Shown here: piece by piece, positions 9,268-17,220 of the stretch | How the letters are laid out: each line of letters begins with the position of its first letter | Numbering within the stretch: position 1 is the first letter of the stretch | Source of the DNA: JBGTSJ01 sp041940305 | Lineage (GTDB): Bacteria; Planctomycetota; Planctomycetia; Planctomycetales; Planctomycetaceae | NCBI GenBank assembly: GCA_041940305.1 | Contig: JBGTSJ010000007.1 | Coordinates: 62,001 to 126,000, forward strand | DNA: 64,000 nt | Reading direction: 5' to 3' | Program-made: the position numbers and the translations under genes | The notes under the pieces: generated by a model | What the model saw: the letters and a program-made list of their open reading frames with translations, nothing else | Databases searched by the model: none | Told to the model about the DNA's origin: nothing

Positions 9268-9778
9268 CGGACTCCTCCTGCAGCAGGGCCGCCAGCGCCT
9301 TCCGTGCCCGATTCAGCTTCACTCCCACATGGCTCTCGGAGATGCCCAGCACTTCCGACATCTCCCGGTAGCTCAGTTCCTCCAGGTACAGCAGCACGAG
9401 CGCCGCATCGGCCTTGGGCAGTTGCCGGATGGCGGCGTACAGCCGCTCCACGGTTTCGAGCTGAGTCGTCTGCTCGTCCCCTGCCGAACTGCCGCCGGCC
9501 AGTCCGTTGACCTCCAGGCCGATCGGCCGCGCCCGGCGACGCAGTTCATTGCGCCGCCAGTTCAGGGCGGTGTTCAGCGCGACGCGATACGACCACGTCG
9601 CCGGGCTCGATGCGCCCTGAAAGCTCGGCAGCGACCGCCAGACCTGCAGCAGGATCTCCTGCACGAGGTCCTGGCAGTCCTCCGCCGTGAGCGTATAGGC
9701 GCGGGCCACCTTGAGGATGGCCGCACTGTGGGCGTCGAGCCAGTTCCTGAACAGCGTGTCCCGCTCCGAATCCAGCAA
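9257..9778 (-). CDS. ECF-family RNA polymerase sigma factor
   Basis: A 173-residue sigma-70 family protein with only regions 2 and 4. Region 2 contains AEDCQDLVQEILLQVWRSL and the following PATWSYRVALNTALNWRR. Region 4 contains YREMSEVLGISESHVGVKLNRARKAL, a helix-turn-helix. The only usable in-frame start is TTG at 9778; upstream there is no ATG or GTG before a stop at 9836-9838. A GGGAG Shine-Dalgarno lies 7 bases before the TTG and supports it. The gene is followed in an 11-base overlap by the membrane protein gene and is preceded by a 54-codon membrane peptide gene and a DUF1501 gene on the same strand. Confidence 0.9.
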   Translation of the reverse strand: MLDSERDTLFRNWLDAHSAAILKVARAYTLTAEDCQDLVQEILLQVWRSLPSFQGASSPATWSYRVALNTALNWRRNELRRRARPIGLEVNGLAGGSSAGDEQTTQLETVERLYAAIRQLPKADAALVLLYLEELSYREMSEVLGISESHVGVKLNRARKALAALLQEESDES

Positions 9779-9882
9779 CGCAATGCTCCCATTCGGAAGT
9801 ATTGGTAGCCGAATGAGGGCGTGGCTTACAGGAATTCAGCCAGGCTCTACCAGAGAATCCCCCGCCGCCGATTCGATTGATC

Positions 9883-10047
9883 TCAGAGTACGCGCACAGC
9901 GGCAACCGCCAGAAGAGCAATCACTACTGCGATTCCAATCAGAAAGACCAGCACACCGCTTCCAAGTCGCTCGGCGCTGGCGTTTCGGATCTCCTCGGGA
10001 AGCAATTCTCTCATCCATGTCGGGAATTGCTCACCGAAGCGCCGCAT
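9883..10047 (-). CDS. 54-residue single-pass membrane peptide
   Basis: A small gene read from ATG at 10047 to a stop at 9883. The protein has a charged amphipathic first half (FPTWMRELLPEEIRNASAERLG) and one strongly hydrophobic helix over residues 31-53. It starts 8 bases after the DUF1501 stop at 10056, so translational coupling is likely, and a weak GGA element lies before the ATG. The sigma factor gene follows after about 100 bases. I do not recognise a family. It could be a sensor, a modulator of the sigma/membrane-protein pair, or a structural membrane peptide. Confidence 0.62.
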   Translation of the reverse strand: MRRFGEQFPTWMRELLPEEIRNASAERLGSGVLVFLIGIAVVIALLAVAAVRVL

Positions 10048-10055
10048 CGCGCATC

Positions 10056-11438
10056 CTACACCAGCGCCTCGATCACACTCCCCCGGCTGATCGGCAGCGG
10101 CCGTCCCGCGGGATCGTGAATCTCGGTGTGCGCCTCGTGACCGAGCAGATGGAAGATCGTCGCGGTGATGTCTTCCGGCGTGACGATTCCGTCCGCCGGA
10201 TAAGCGGCCTGATCGTCCGAAGTTCCCACCACCTGTCCGCCGCGAATCCCACCGCCCCCCATCGCGACAGAGAACACGTGGCCCCAGTGACCGCGGCCGA
10301 CGTTGGCGTCCAGCCGCGGCGAACGACCGAACTCCGACAGCACGGCGACCACGGTATCCTCCAGCATCCCGCGCTGTTCCAGATCGATCATTAGCCCCGA
10401 GAGCGCCTGGTCCAGCGGCGGAACCAGCACGTTCTTGAGACGGTTGGTCTCGTCGTTGTGACTGTCCCAGCACGGATTCGACGACGGCTCATCGGGACCC
10501 CGGAACCAATTGACCTGGACGAACTGGACGCCCGATTCCACCAGCCGCCGCGCGAGGAGCACGCTCTGGCCGAACTGCCCGCGACCGTACAGCGCGCGTG
10601 TCTCGTCGGACTCATGCTGCAGGTCGCAGGCGGCGCGACCCTGCGCGGACGCGAGCAGATCGAACGCCTGCCGCTGCTGATCGGAATACGTCGCCGGCAT
10701 CGGTCCACGGTCCACTTCGCGGACGGCGGATTCGATCTGTTCCAGCAGCGTGCGGCGGTTTCCGAGCCGTCCCAGCGACACATCCGCCGACAGCCGGAAT
10801 TGCGGCACGTCGAAGTCGGGCGAGGCGGGCTCGCAGTTGAACAGCCACGGATCGGCCGCATGTCCCAGCCAGCCGGAATCCTGACCCGGCCAGACGGAGC
10901 CGTCGGTGTTGAAGATGTGCATCGGCAGCCGCACCGCCGGGGGAAGCAGCCGCTGGCCGCGCGCCAGGTGCTGCGCGACGGCCGCCATCGTCGGGTGATC
11001 GTTGGGGAATCCGGGGTTGGCGTTTTCGACCTGCTTGGGGATGTGCGGCACCCCCGTCATCATGTAGTAACCCGACGACGAGTGCGCGTTGTCATCGGTG
11101 ACGACCGCCCGCAGCAGCGCCAGTTTGTCCATCTGCTGCGCCGTTCGCGGCATCAGTTCCGAGATCTGGATGCCCGGGACGTTGGTCGCAATTGGACCGA
11201 ATTCGCCGCGGACTTCGGCCGGCGCGGCGGGCTTGGGGTCCCAAGTCGAATGCTGTGCCGGTCCGCCGAGGAGGAAGAGTACGATGCACGCCTTCGGCTT
11301 CTTCCCGGACGTGCCGTTGGCAGCGAGTTGTCGCCACGCCGGCAGTCCCCCCAGCGCGGCAAGGCTGCCGGCGCGTAGAACGGCTCGGCGCGAGATGCCA
11401 TCACACAGGTGGGGAGGATCGTCGAAGATCGAGAGCAC
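10056..11438 (-). CDS. DUF1501 domain-containing protein
   Basis: A 460-residue protein of the DUF1501 family, related to the alkaline phosphatase/sulfatase fold and abundant in planctomycetes. The N-terminus has a Tat-like element (SRRAVLRAGSLAALGG), consistent with export after folding. Family motifs are CIVLFLLGGPAQHSTWDPKP near residue 50, YYMMTGVPH and the C-terminal LSEFGRSPRLD...GRGHWGHVFSVAMGGGG. The start is GTG at 11438 with a GAGGA element upstream. Biochemical function of DUF1501 is not established. It heads a minus-strand group with the small membrane peptide and the sigma/membrane pair. Confidence 0.9.
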   Translation of the reverse strand: MLSIFDDPPHLCDGISRRAVLRAGSLAALGGLPAWRQLAANGTSGKKPKACIVLFLLGGPAQHSTWDPKPAAPAEVRGEFGPIATNVPGIQISELMPRTAQQMDKLALLRAVVTDDNAHSSSGYYMMTGVPHIPKQVENANPGFPNDHPTMAAVAQHLARGQRLLPPAVRLPMHIFNTDGSVWPGQDSGWLGHAADPWLFNCEPASPDFDVPQFRLSADVSLGRLGNRRTLLEQIESAVREVDRGPMPATYSDQQRQAFDLLASAQGRAACDLQHESDETRALYGRGQFGQSVLLARRLVESGVQFVQVNWFRGPDEPSSNPCWDSHNDETNRLKNVLVPPLDQALSGLMIDLEQRGMLEDTVVAVLSEFGRSPRLDANVGRGHWGHVFSVAMGGGGIRGGQVVGTSDDQAAYPADGIVTPEDITATIFHLLGHEAHTEIHDPAGRPLPISRGSVIEALV

Positions 11439-11532
11439 AGTGCGTCCTCAGGGAGGGCGGGCTGACGGTCATATTATCGACGGTTGATGCGAGTGACGCA
11501 AGGCAAAAGTCCGCCGTGGCAGTGGAGCGGCC

Positions 11533-11889
11533 GTGAACCTCATCGAATGTGCTACGCTCGGAATCGTCGTCGGGATGTTGTGCATCCTCGCGTTCATACG
11601 GATCATCCAGGGGATGCTCATACAGATCCGGGAAACAGGCCCCCTGTTGTCCTGGCAGCCGGACAGTCCGGCGATGCGCCGCTGGCAGCGGGGGAACAGC
11701 ATCCTGTTCGGAACGATCGCCTCCGCCGGCTGTTTCGTGATCGCCTGCCACCTTCTCTACGCCGCCTGGTGGAGCTTCGCAAATCAGGTCAATCTCGGGC
11801 GACTCTATCTCTGTGCCGCGATTCTCAATCTCGTGATGAGTCTTGGCAGCGGATTCGTCGCGTGGCGGGCGTTTCGGCAGCGAGACTGA
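11533..11889 (+). CDS. Small membrane protein with three predicted helices
   Basis: A 118-residue protein from a GTG start, with hydrophobic segments near residues 6-26, 57-80 and 90-112, separated by a polar loop containing SWQPDSPAMRRWQRGN. No known domain is recognised. The stop is 3 bases from the convergent propeller gene stop at 11893. It lies divergent from the DUF1501 gene with 94 bases between them. Codon usage resembles neighbours, so it is probably a real gene. An ATG alternative in frame would shorten the first helix. Confidence 0.6.
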   Translation: MNLIECATLGIVVGMLCILAFIRIIQGMLIQIRETGPLLSWQPDSPAMRRWQRGNSILFGTIASAGCFVIACHLLYAAWWSFANQVNLGRLYLCAAILNLVMSLGSGFVAWRAFRQRD

Positions 11890-11892
11890 CAA

Positions 11893-13377
11893 TTACTCGA
11901 CTGCGGCGACTGCCGAGGCGTCACGAAGGTCATAGCACGCCACCGCGTTCCGCAGGCGCAGATAAATGCGGCCGTCCGCCAGCGCGGGCGAGGCGCAGCC
12001 CAGCGGCGGGTTGCCCAGTCGCTCATTGAGAAGTTGATCCATCTCTTCTGCGCTCGCCGTGTCCCCATCCCCCCCTTGCTCGGCGGCGATCCGATTGCGA
12101 AACATCTCTTCCGTGCCCAGCAGTCCGGATTTCTCAAACCGTCCGTCGAAGAGAGGGCGGAACTCGGACGGCGTGGCCTCGAAGCAGAACAACGACTCAT
12201 AGGCGTAGAACACCTTTCCGTCCGCCGCCGCCAGCGACGTGTACTGGGGGTTCCGCAGGTTGAGGTAATCCAGCCAGGCATCCTCCCCCGTTTCGAGATC
12301 GACGCAGGCGAGACGGCTCTCACCTTGCACGTAAACCTGTCCGTCCAGCACGAGAGGACTGCCTCCCTTGTCCTGCGCGCCCTGGAAAATCCATTGCTCT
12401 TCAGCGCCGTCCATCGTCATCGCGAAACAGCGCAGTCCCGCCCTGCGGTTGTTCCCGTAGGTGATCAGCCGGTCCCCCGAGACGACCGGCGTCGCGACGG
12501 AGGCCCGCGACTCCACGCGCCAGACCTCGCTGCCGTCCTGCGGACGAAAGCACCCCGTCCAGCCGCCGTCGAGATTGCAGATGACCAGCGGTCCCTCTGG
12601 ACTGTTCCAGATCGCGGGACTGCTGTGATTCACGCCCCGCTGTTCGGCCGTGCTCTCCCAGAGGATCGTGCCGCTGCCGGCATCGATTCCGAACAGCCGG
12701 TCCGCCGTCGCCACGACGATGCCGTTCGTCACGGCGAGCGATGATTGATAGAACTCGCTGTCAAACTCGCCCGGCAGCGTCCGCTCCCAGATGTCCTCGC
12801 CGCTCAGGGCGTCAATGCAGCGGGCCCGTCGTCCCGCTCCGAGGATGTACGCCCGGCCGTCCAGCACCGTCGGCGAGCCGGATTGCGGGAACTGCGTGTA
12901 CAGCGACTCGGATTCATTCGACCACAGCGTCTCGCCGCTCACCGCGTCGTAGCAGTGCAGGAACTCCCGGTACTGGAACTGCAGCCGGCGCCGTTCTTTC
13001 TCTTCTGCGGCCCGTTGCTGCTCGTATTCGGCGAGCTCCTCCTCGGTGAGTTCGGCCTGCTGCTCCTCGGTCAGCGCGGGGAACTGCGGAGAATCGAGAT
13101 CGCGCACCTTCTCCCGGACATGGGCGAACAGGTAGACTCGGCCATCGGCGACCACCGGCGAACCCCAGCCCCCTTCACCGCCGGACTTCACCGGCTCGCT
13201 GATCCACGCGGGCTGAAGGCCCCCCTCCGGCAGTTCGGAGATCAGCCGCGGCGACTCCGACGCGACTCCGTCCCGATCGGCCCCGCGCCACTGGTTCCAA
13301 TCCTCAGCCTGGACAGTCGCAGCCGCCGCCATGAGCAGGACCGTCGCCGTGATCTTCAGCAGAACAGAGTTCGACAT
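11893..13377 (-). CDS. PQQ-type beta-propeller protein, exported
   Basis: A 494-residue protein with an N-terminal signal peptide ending near TVQAED (residue 25), then the planctomycete propeller start motif WNQWRGADRDG. Blades recur with the pattern V-x-G-x-x-Y...C-x-D-x-x-(S/T)-G-x-x-x-W (for example CYDAVSGETLWSN, CIDALSGEDIWERTL). An insertion of about 45 residues rich in E, Q and R (residues 95-140) forms a probable helical arm inside the first blades. No dehydrogenase active-site motif is visible, so a BamB-like or scaffolding periplasmic role is more likely than an enzyme. Confidence 0.87.
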   Translation of the reverse strand: MSNSVLLKITATVLLMAAAATVQAEDWNQWRGADRDGVASESPRLISELPEGGLQPAWISEPVKSGGEGGWGSPVVADGRVYLFAHVREKVRDLDSPQFPALTEEQQAELTEEELAEYEQQRAAEEKERRRLQFQYREFLHCYDAVSGETLWSNESESLYTQFPQSGSPTVLDGRAYILGAGRRARCIDALSGEDIWERTLPGEFDSEFYQSSLAVTNGIVVATADRLFGIDAGSGTILWESTAEQRGVNHSSPAIWNSPEGPLVICNLDGGWTGCFRPQDGSEVWRVESRASVATPVVSGDRLITYGNNRRAGLRCFAMTMDGAEEQWIFQGAQDKGGSPLVLDGQVYVQGESRLACVDLETGEDAWLDYLNLRNPQYTSLAAADGKVFYAYESLFCFEATPSEFRPLFDGRFEKSGLLGTEEMFRNRIAAEQGGDGDTASAEEMDQLLNERLGNPPLGCASPALADGRIYLRLRNAVACYDLRDASAVAAVE

Positions 13378-13650
13378 TGTCGCTGAGCTTTCGTTGGTCT
13401 CGCGTCCAGGAGTTTAACCGGCGGCGGATCGCAGGAGACAGTTCGCGGCAGATCATCGTTGGGACAACTGCCTCCCAGGCTTGATACCGTCGCCGCCGCT
13501 GTTTCGGGAATCGGGGAGCCCCCTGTGATCGACGAAGGCAGGCCTGTGGCAGTCGCGGCGATGCGTTGTCCGACTCGCGTGCGTTTCGGCCGGCAGCGCG
13601 GTACCTTCAATTGACAGCAACCGTCCCACCCCCCGCAGGAGTCCCACCCC

Positions 13651-14232
13651 ATGCAACGAGTGATCCCCGCCGCGTTCCTCCTCGCCGCCCTCGCGGCTCC
13701 CTCCCTGTTCGCCGAAGACAAGCAGGACAAAGACGTGCCCGCCGTGCTCGATTTCGAGATGAAGACCCTCGACGGCAAGGAAGTGGACCTGTCGAAGTAC
13801 AAGGGCAAGGTCGTGATGATCGTCAACGTCGCCAGCGAATGCGGGGCGACACCGCAGTACGAGCCGCTGCAGGACTTGTACGAGACCTACAAGGACCAGG
13901 GCTTTGTCGTCCTCGGTTTCCCCAGCAACCAGTTCGGCGCCCAGGAGCCCGGCACCGACGCCGAGATCAAGTCCTTCTGCACCGAGAACTACGGCGTGAC
14001 GTTCGACATGTTCTCCAAGATCGACGTCAACGGCGAGAACGCCGCTCCGCTCTACAAGTACCTCACCTCGGAAGAGACCAACCCCGACCACAGCGGAAAG
14101 ATCGGCTGGAACTTCGAGAAGTTCCTGATCAGCCGCGACGGCAAGGTCGTCGCCCGCTTCAAGACCCCCGTCGCCCCGGACTCCGATGAGGTCGTGAAGG
14201 CGGTCAAAGCCGAACTGGAAAAGAAGTCCTGA
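13651..14232 (+). CDS. Glutathione peroxidase-like thiol peroxidase, exported
   Basis: A 193-residue member of the glutathione peroxidase family with a signal peptide (cleavage near LFAED, residue 20). The peroxidatic Cys is C64 in NVASECG, the resolving Cys is probably C110 in SFCTENYG, and Q98 in GFPSNQFGAQEPG and WNFEKF (W153, N154) complete the tetrad. A Cys instead of selenocysteine and a resolving Cys suggest thioredoxin-type reduction. Export is less usual for the family and fits a periplasmic role against peroxides. It is flanked by a divergent propeller gene and followed by an inverted repeat. Confidence 0.9.
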   Translation: MQRVIPAAFLLAALAAPSLFAEDKQDKDVPAVLDFEMKTLDGKEVDLSKYKGKVVMIVNVASECGATPQYEPLQDLYETYKDQGFVVLGFPSNQFGAQEPGTDAEIKSFCTENYGVTFDMFSKIDVNGENAAPLYKYLTSEETNPDHSGKIGWNFEKFLISRDGKVVARFKTPVAPDSDEVVKAVKAELEKKS

Positions 14233-14245
14233 CGCCTGCGCGAAT

Positions 14246-14367
14246 CTCAGCCGTGATCGACAGGGAACGCAGATGACGCAGAGTTGACGGATCGGCACAG
14301 AGAGAAGAACAGGCACCTCTGCGCGACTCCCGATCTGCGGAAATCTGCGTTCTCCGCGTCACCTGAG
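14246..14367. repeat. Inverted-repeat element (GAACGCAGATGA family) between convergent genes
   Basis: The left arm at 14246-14282 (CTCAG...GGAACGCAGATGACGCAGAG) and the right arm at 14332-14367 are imperfect reverse complements. They share CTCAG, GTGA, GAACGCAGAT and CGCAGA blocks. The loop contains a nested CAGAG/CTCTG pair. It lies between the peroxidase stop and the convergent ferredoxin gene stop and could end transcription from both sides. The same core occurs at 23131-23303. Confidence 0.6.
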
Positions 14368-14383
14368 GCCCGTTCTCGCCAGC

Positions 14384-15457
14384 TCAATCCAGCGCGTCGA
14401 GGCCGTCCAGCAGTTCGTCAAGTTCATCGCGGGGCTTGGCGTCGGCGACGGTCTGGCGTTTCGGGATGCCGACCGACATTCCGACCGCATCCCGTCCGTC
14501 GCGCAGCAGTTCGATGTCCCGCTCGGCGACGGCGATGTCGAGCCCGTCCTTGCCGCTGCTGCCGAACAGCTTAGAGAGGTCGATCTTCAGTCCTGCGACC
14601 TCGCCGTCCGCTCCGGCAATCGCCGGCGTCTTGTGTTGCGGAAAGATGATGGCGTTCTCCGGACACACCCGGCTGCACGCCGGGCAGCCCTTCTTGCAGT
14701 TGTCCTGCGCCTCGACCAGGATCCGCTCCGCCGAATCCACGCCGTACACGCCGAACAGACAGAAATCGATGCACTCCATGCAGTTGGTGCATCGAGAGTA
14801 GTCGATCACCGGGTACCAGCGGCGCTTCACCGGGTCGTCGATTACCGGCACCGAGGCTGTCCCGTTGGTCGCTGCGGGCGTTTCCGGCGCGGCTTCCGCA
14901 TGCGGCGTCCCGTTGCCGTTCTGGCCGTTGGAGAGATAACGGTCCAACTGCTGCGGCTGCGGCGAGCCGCCGATCCAACCCAGCAGGTCCACGGTCTGCT
15001 GCGAGTTCTCGGACGCGATACGGCGCAGTTCCTGGATGAAATCGTCCGCCTTCGTGCGCACACGCAGATCGATGCAGTACAGTCTGCGGGCAGGGACCGA
15101 GACGGCGCCGATCGCCTGTGATGCGGGTTCGTCCCCCGCTTCGTCCTCCGCCTCGGCGTCCTCGTCATCAGCGACGAGCAGTGTGACCCCTTCGTGGCCG
15201 CGCACCCCCTGCCGATCGAGTGTCCAGCGGATGGCCCGCGGAAACATCCAGCCCAGGACCACCAGCGGGCCGCTCACCGATCGCAGGAACAGCAGCCCCG
15301 TGTGATCCGCCTGCATGTCATACAGGTTGGGGACGATCGAGACGTCGATCCCCGGCTCCATAATGAGCCGCGCCGCCAGGTCCTCTTCCAGCCGCCGCTG
15401 AACCGGGTTCTTGCTCTGCGACTGCGAGATGACGACGGTGATCTTCTTCGCTGCCAT
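14384..15457 (-). CDS. 2[4Fe-4S] ferredoxin-domain protein with unknown N-terminal domain
   Basis: A 357-residue protein. Two clusters are visible: C223-x2-C226-x2-C229-x3-C233 (CTNCMECIDFC) and C254-x3-C258-x2-C261-x3-C265P. The N-terminal 165 residues have alternating strand/helix character (KITVVISQSQ, LLFLRSVSGPLVVLGW, RLYCIDLRVRTKADDF) and an acidic insertion near 98-112; they match no family I can name. A low-complexity linker (residues 178-205) joins the parts. No signal peptide is present, so it is cytoplasmic. It lies 61 bases downstream of the GcvH-like gene on the same strand, suggesting a shared electron or acyl transfer function. A TTG at 15466 is an alternative start. Confidence 0.83.
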   Translation of the reverse strand: MAAKKITVVISQSQSKNPVQRRLEEDLAARLIMEPGIDVSIVPNLYDMQADHTGLLFLRSVSGPLVVLGWMFPRAIRWTLDRQGVRGHEGVTLLVADDEDAEAEDEAGDEPASQAIGAVSVPARRLYCIDLRVRTKADDFIQELRRIASENSQQTVDLLGWIGGSPQPQQLDRYLSNGQNGNGTPHAEAAPETPAATNGTASVPVIDDPVKRRWYPVIDYSRCTNCMECIDFCLFGVYGVDSAERILVEAQDNCKKGCPACSRVCPENAIIFPQHKTPAIAGADGEVAGLKIDLSKLFGSSGKDGLDIAVAERDIELLRDGRDAVGMSVGIPKRQTVADAKPRDELDELLDGLDALD

Positions 15458-15518
15458 GTCGATCAATCAGGAAAGGGGCCGCCGGCCAGACGCCGGAACC
15501 ACCGCGCGCTTCAGCCGT

Positions 15519-15971
15519 TTATTCGTTGAGTTGCCCCTTGATCATCCGCTGGGTGTCTTCCCAGACGGACGTCAGGTGGGCGACATACTCCTCCGCGGTC
15601 ATCAGTGTCGCATCCGTGCGGAAGCGATACAACCACCCGCCGCCGTAACCGTCCACATTAATGGCCGATGGGTCGCTCAGCAGGTCCTCGTTGAAGTCCA
15701 GTACGGTGCCGTCCGCCGGTGCATGCAGGCTGGAAACCGCCTTGGAACTCTCGATCTGGCCGATCTCCTGCGACCGACGAACGAACGTCTGCGGATCGAT
15801 CTCCCAGTCCAGAAAGTAGACGTCCTGCAGCAGCCGCACCGAATACGCCGTGAACCCCACGCGGCCGGCGTCGCCGTCATCAAGCAGCCAGAGATGGTTG
15901 TCGCTGTACCGGCGGTCAATGGGAAACCGCGCCTCGTATTGGCCCATCATGAAAATCAGTTCGGACGGCAT
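15519..15971 (-). CDS. GcvH-like lipoyl carrier protein
   Basis: A 150-residue protein of the glycine cleavage H family. The lipoylation lysine is preserved as K77 in IESSKAVSSLHAPADG, and the region NEDLLSDPSAINVDGYGGGWLYRFR matches the H-protein C-terminal fold. The N-terminus has a short extension ahead of the usual HxW segment (DNHLWLL). No gcvT or gcvP gene is in the window. Its only same-strand neighbour is the dicluster ferredoxin gene. That resembles the use of H-like lipoyl proteins outside glycine cleavage, as in the lipoate-binding proteins of sulfur oxidation, but no hdr-type gene is present. Start ATG at 15971; an upstream GTG-type extension is less likely. Confidence 0.85.
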   Translation of the reverse strand: MPSELIFMMGQYEARFPIDRRYSDNHLWLLDDGDAGRVGFTAYSVRLLQDVYFLDWEIDPQTFVRRSQEIGQIESSKAVSSLHAPADGTVLDFNEDLLSDPSAINVDGYGGGWLYRFRTDATLMTAEEYVAHLTSVWEDTQRMIKGQLNE

Positions 15972-16079
15972 CGAAACTCCCGCTCGCGATCGCAATGGAT
16001 GGCCGCACGTCCGCCGACGACGGCGCGGCGTGCACTCCAGCCCCGCCGATCCGGCCGAGCGACATGGTACACTGCCGGC

Positions 16080-16358
16080 ATGCCTGTCCGCCCGTCCCGA
16101 ACATCAATGCAGCGACTTTCCGCGACATGCGCCGTGCTGATGGCGATCGGCACGATGTACGTGCTCGGCTATGGGGCGATGTTTTGGCTGCAGGGGCAGG
16201 GCGTCATCGGAGTGTACAACGCAATCCGCATCGAAGGGACGGTGTACTGGCCGCTGCAGCAGTACCGGTTCAGTCCGCTCCCGGGCGCCGGACAGATGCG
16301 CGCCTTCCGGGAGTGGTCACTGGACGCAGGACTGGGAGACTTGCGGTCTGCTCTATAA
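16080..16358 (+). CDS. Small single-pass membrane protein upstream of hemD
   Basis: A protein of 92 residues from ATG 16080, or 83 from ATG 16107. A hydrophobic helix (TCAVLMAIGTMYVLGYGAMFWL) is followed by a short extracytoplasmic-type tail with YNAIRIEGTVYWPLQQYRFSPLPGAG. The tail pattern of a small anchored protein repeats in planctomycete genomes in my impression, but no named domain is recognised. Its stop is 7 bases before the hemD ATG, so the two may be co-transcribed. Confidence 0.6.
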   Translation: MPVRPSRTSMQRLSATCAVLMAIGTMYVLGYGAMFWLQGQGVIGVYNAIRIEGTVYWPLQQYRFSPLPGAGQMRAFREWSLDAGLGDLRSAL

Positions 16359-16359
16359 T
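16354..16359 (+). promoter_or_regulatory. Perfect TATAAT hexamer just before hemD start
   Basis: A perfect -10 hexamer overlaps the stop codon of the small upstream gene. Start of transcription would fall at or next to the hemD ATG at 16366, giving a leaderless mRNA. The -35 position (ACTGGG at 16331-16336) is poor, so this is a weak call. Confidence 0.3.
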
Positions 16360-16365
16360 GCAGTC

Positions 16366-17220
16366 ATGGACGAATTATTGAACCCACAGGCATTGCGCGT
16401 CTGCAGCTTCGAGAGCCGCCGCCGCACAGAGATGGAGTCCCTCCTTCAGCGCTGCGGGGCCATCCCGACAGTGGCCCCCTCCATGCAGGAGATTCCGCTG
16501 GAGCAGAACGAGATCGCGCTGCGGTTCGCCGAGCGGCTCCTCCGCGGTGAGATCGGCGTGGTGATTTTTCTCACCGGAGTGGGCGCCCGCGCACTGATGG
16601 ACGCGGTGACAATCCGGCACGAGCGATCCGAGATTCTCGCGGCGTTGGAGCGGTGCACCATCGTCGTGCGCGGCCCCAAGCCGGTCGCCGTGCTGCGCGA
16701 ATGGGGGGCCCGCATCGATCATCGCGCCCCGGAGCCCAACACGTGGCGCGACCTGCTCTCCACGCTCGACGTCGAGGCCGTCCCGCTGGTCGACCGCACC
16801 GTCGCCGTACAGGAGTACGGCCGCCCGAACACAGAACTCTACGCCGAACTCTCCCGCCGCGGAGCGGACGTCTTCCCCGTCCCGGTTTATCGCTGGGCGC
16901 TCCCCGATGACGTCGCTCCTCTCGAGGAAGCGGTGCGCAGGACGGTCCAGGGAGAATTCGACGTCCTGATGTTCACGAGCGCCTATCAGCTGATCAACGT
17001 GCTGGAAATCGCCGCGCGCCTCGAACTGCGCGACGACTGGCTGCAGGCGGCCAACCGCTGTGTCATCGCGAGCATTGGCCCCACGGCGAGCGAAACCCTC
17101 CGGGAAGAAGGACTCCCCCCCGACCTGGAGCCCTCCCATCCCAAGATGGGTCACCTCGTCGTCGAGACCTGCGAAGTCGCGCGCACGCTCCTGGCAGCCA
17201 AGCGCTCCACCACAGATTAA
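16366..17220 (+). CDS. hemD: Uroporphyrinogen-III synthase
   Basis: A 284-residue protein of the HemD family, which closes hydroxymethylbilane to uroporphyrinogen III in tetrapyrrole synthesis. Recognisable segments are VCSFESRR at the start, VVIFLTGVGARALM in the first domain, TVAVQEYGRPNTELYAEL at the interdomain linker, VPVYRWALP, DVLMFTSAYQLINVLE and CVIASIGPTASETLREEG near the C-terminus. The ATG at 16366 is chosen because upstream codons overlap the small membrane gene. No other heme gene is nearby. Its stop overlaps the convergent aldolase stop by 4 bases. Confidence 0.87.
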   Translation: MDELLNPQALRVCSFESRRRTEMESLLQRCGAIPTVAPSMQEIPLEQNEIALRFAERLLRGEIGVVIFLTGVGARALMDAVTIRHERSEILAALERCTIVVRGPKPVAVLREWGARIDHRAPEPNTWRDLLSTLDVEAVPLVDRTVAVQEYGRPNTELYAELSRRGADVFPVPVYRWALPDDVAPLEEAVRRTVQGEFDVLMFTSAYQLINVLEIAARLELRDDWLQAANRCVIASIGPTASETLREEGLPPDLEPSHPKMGHLVVETCEVARTLLAAKRSTTD

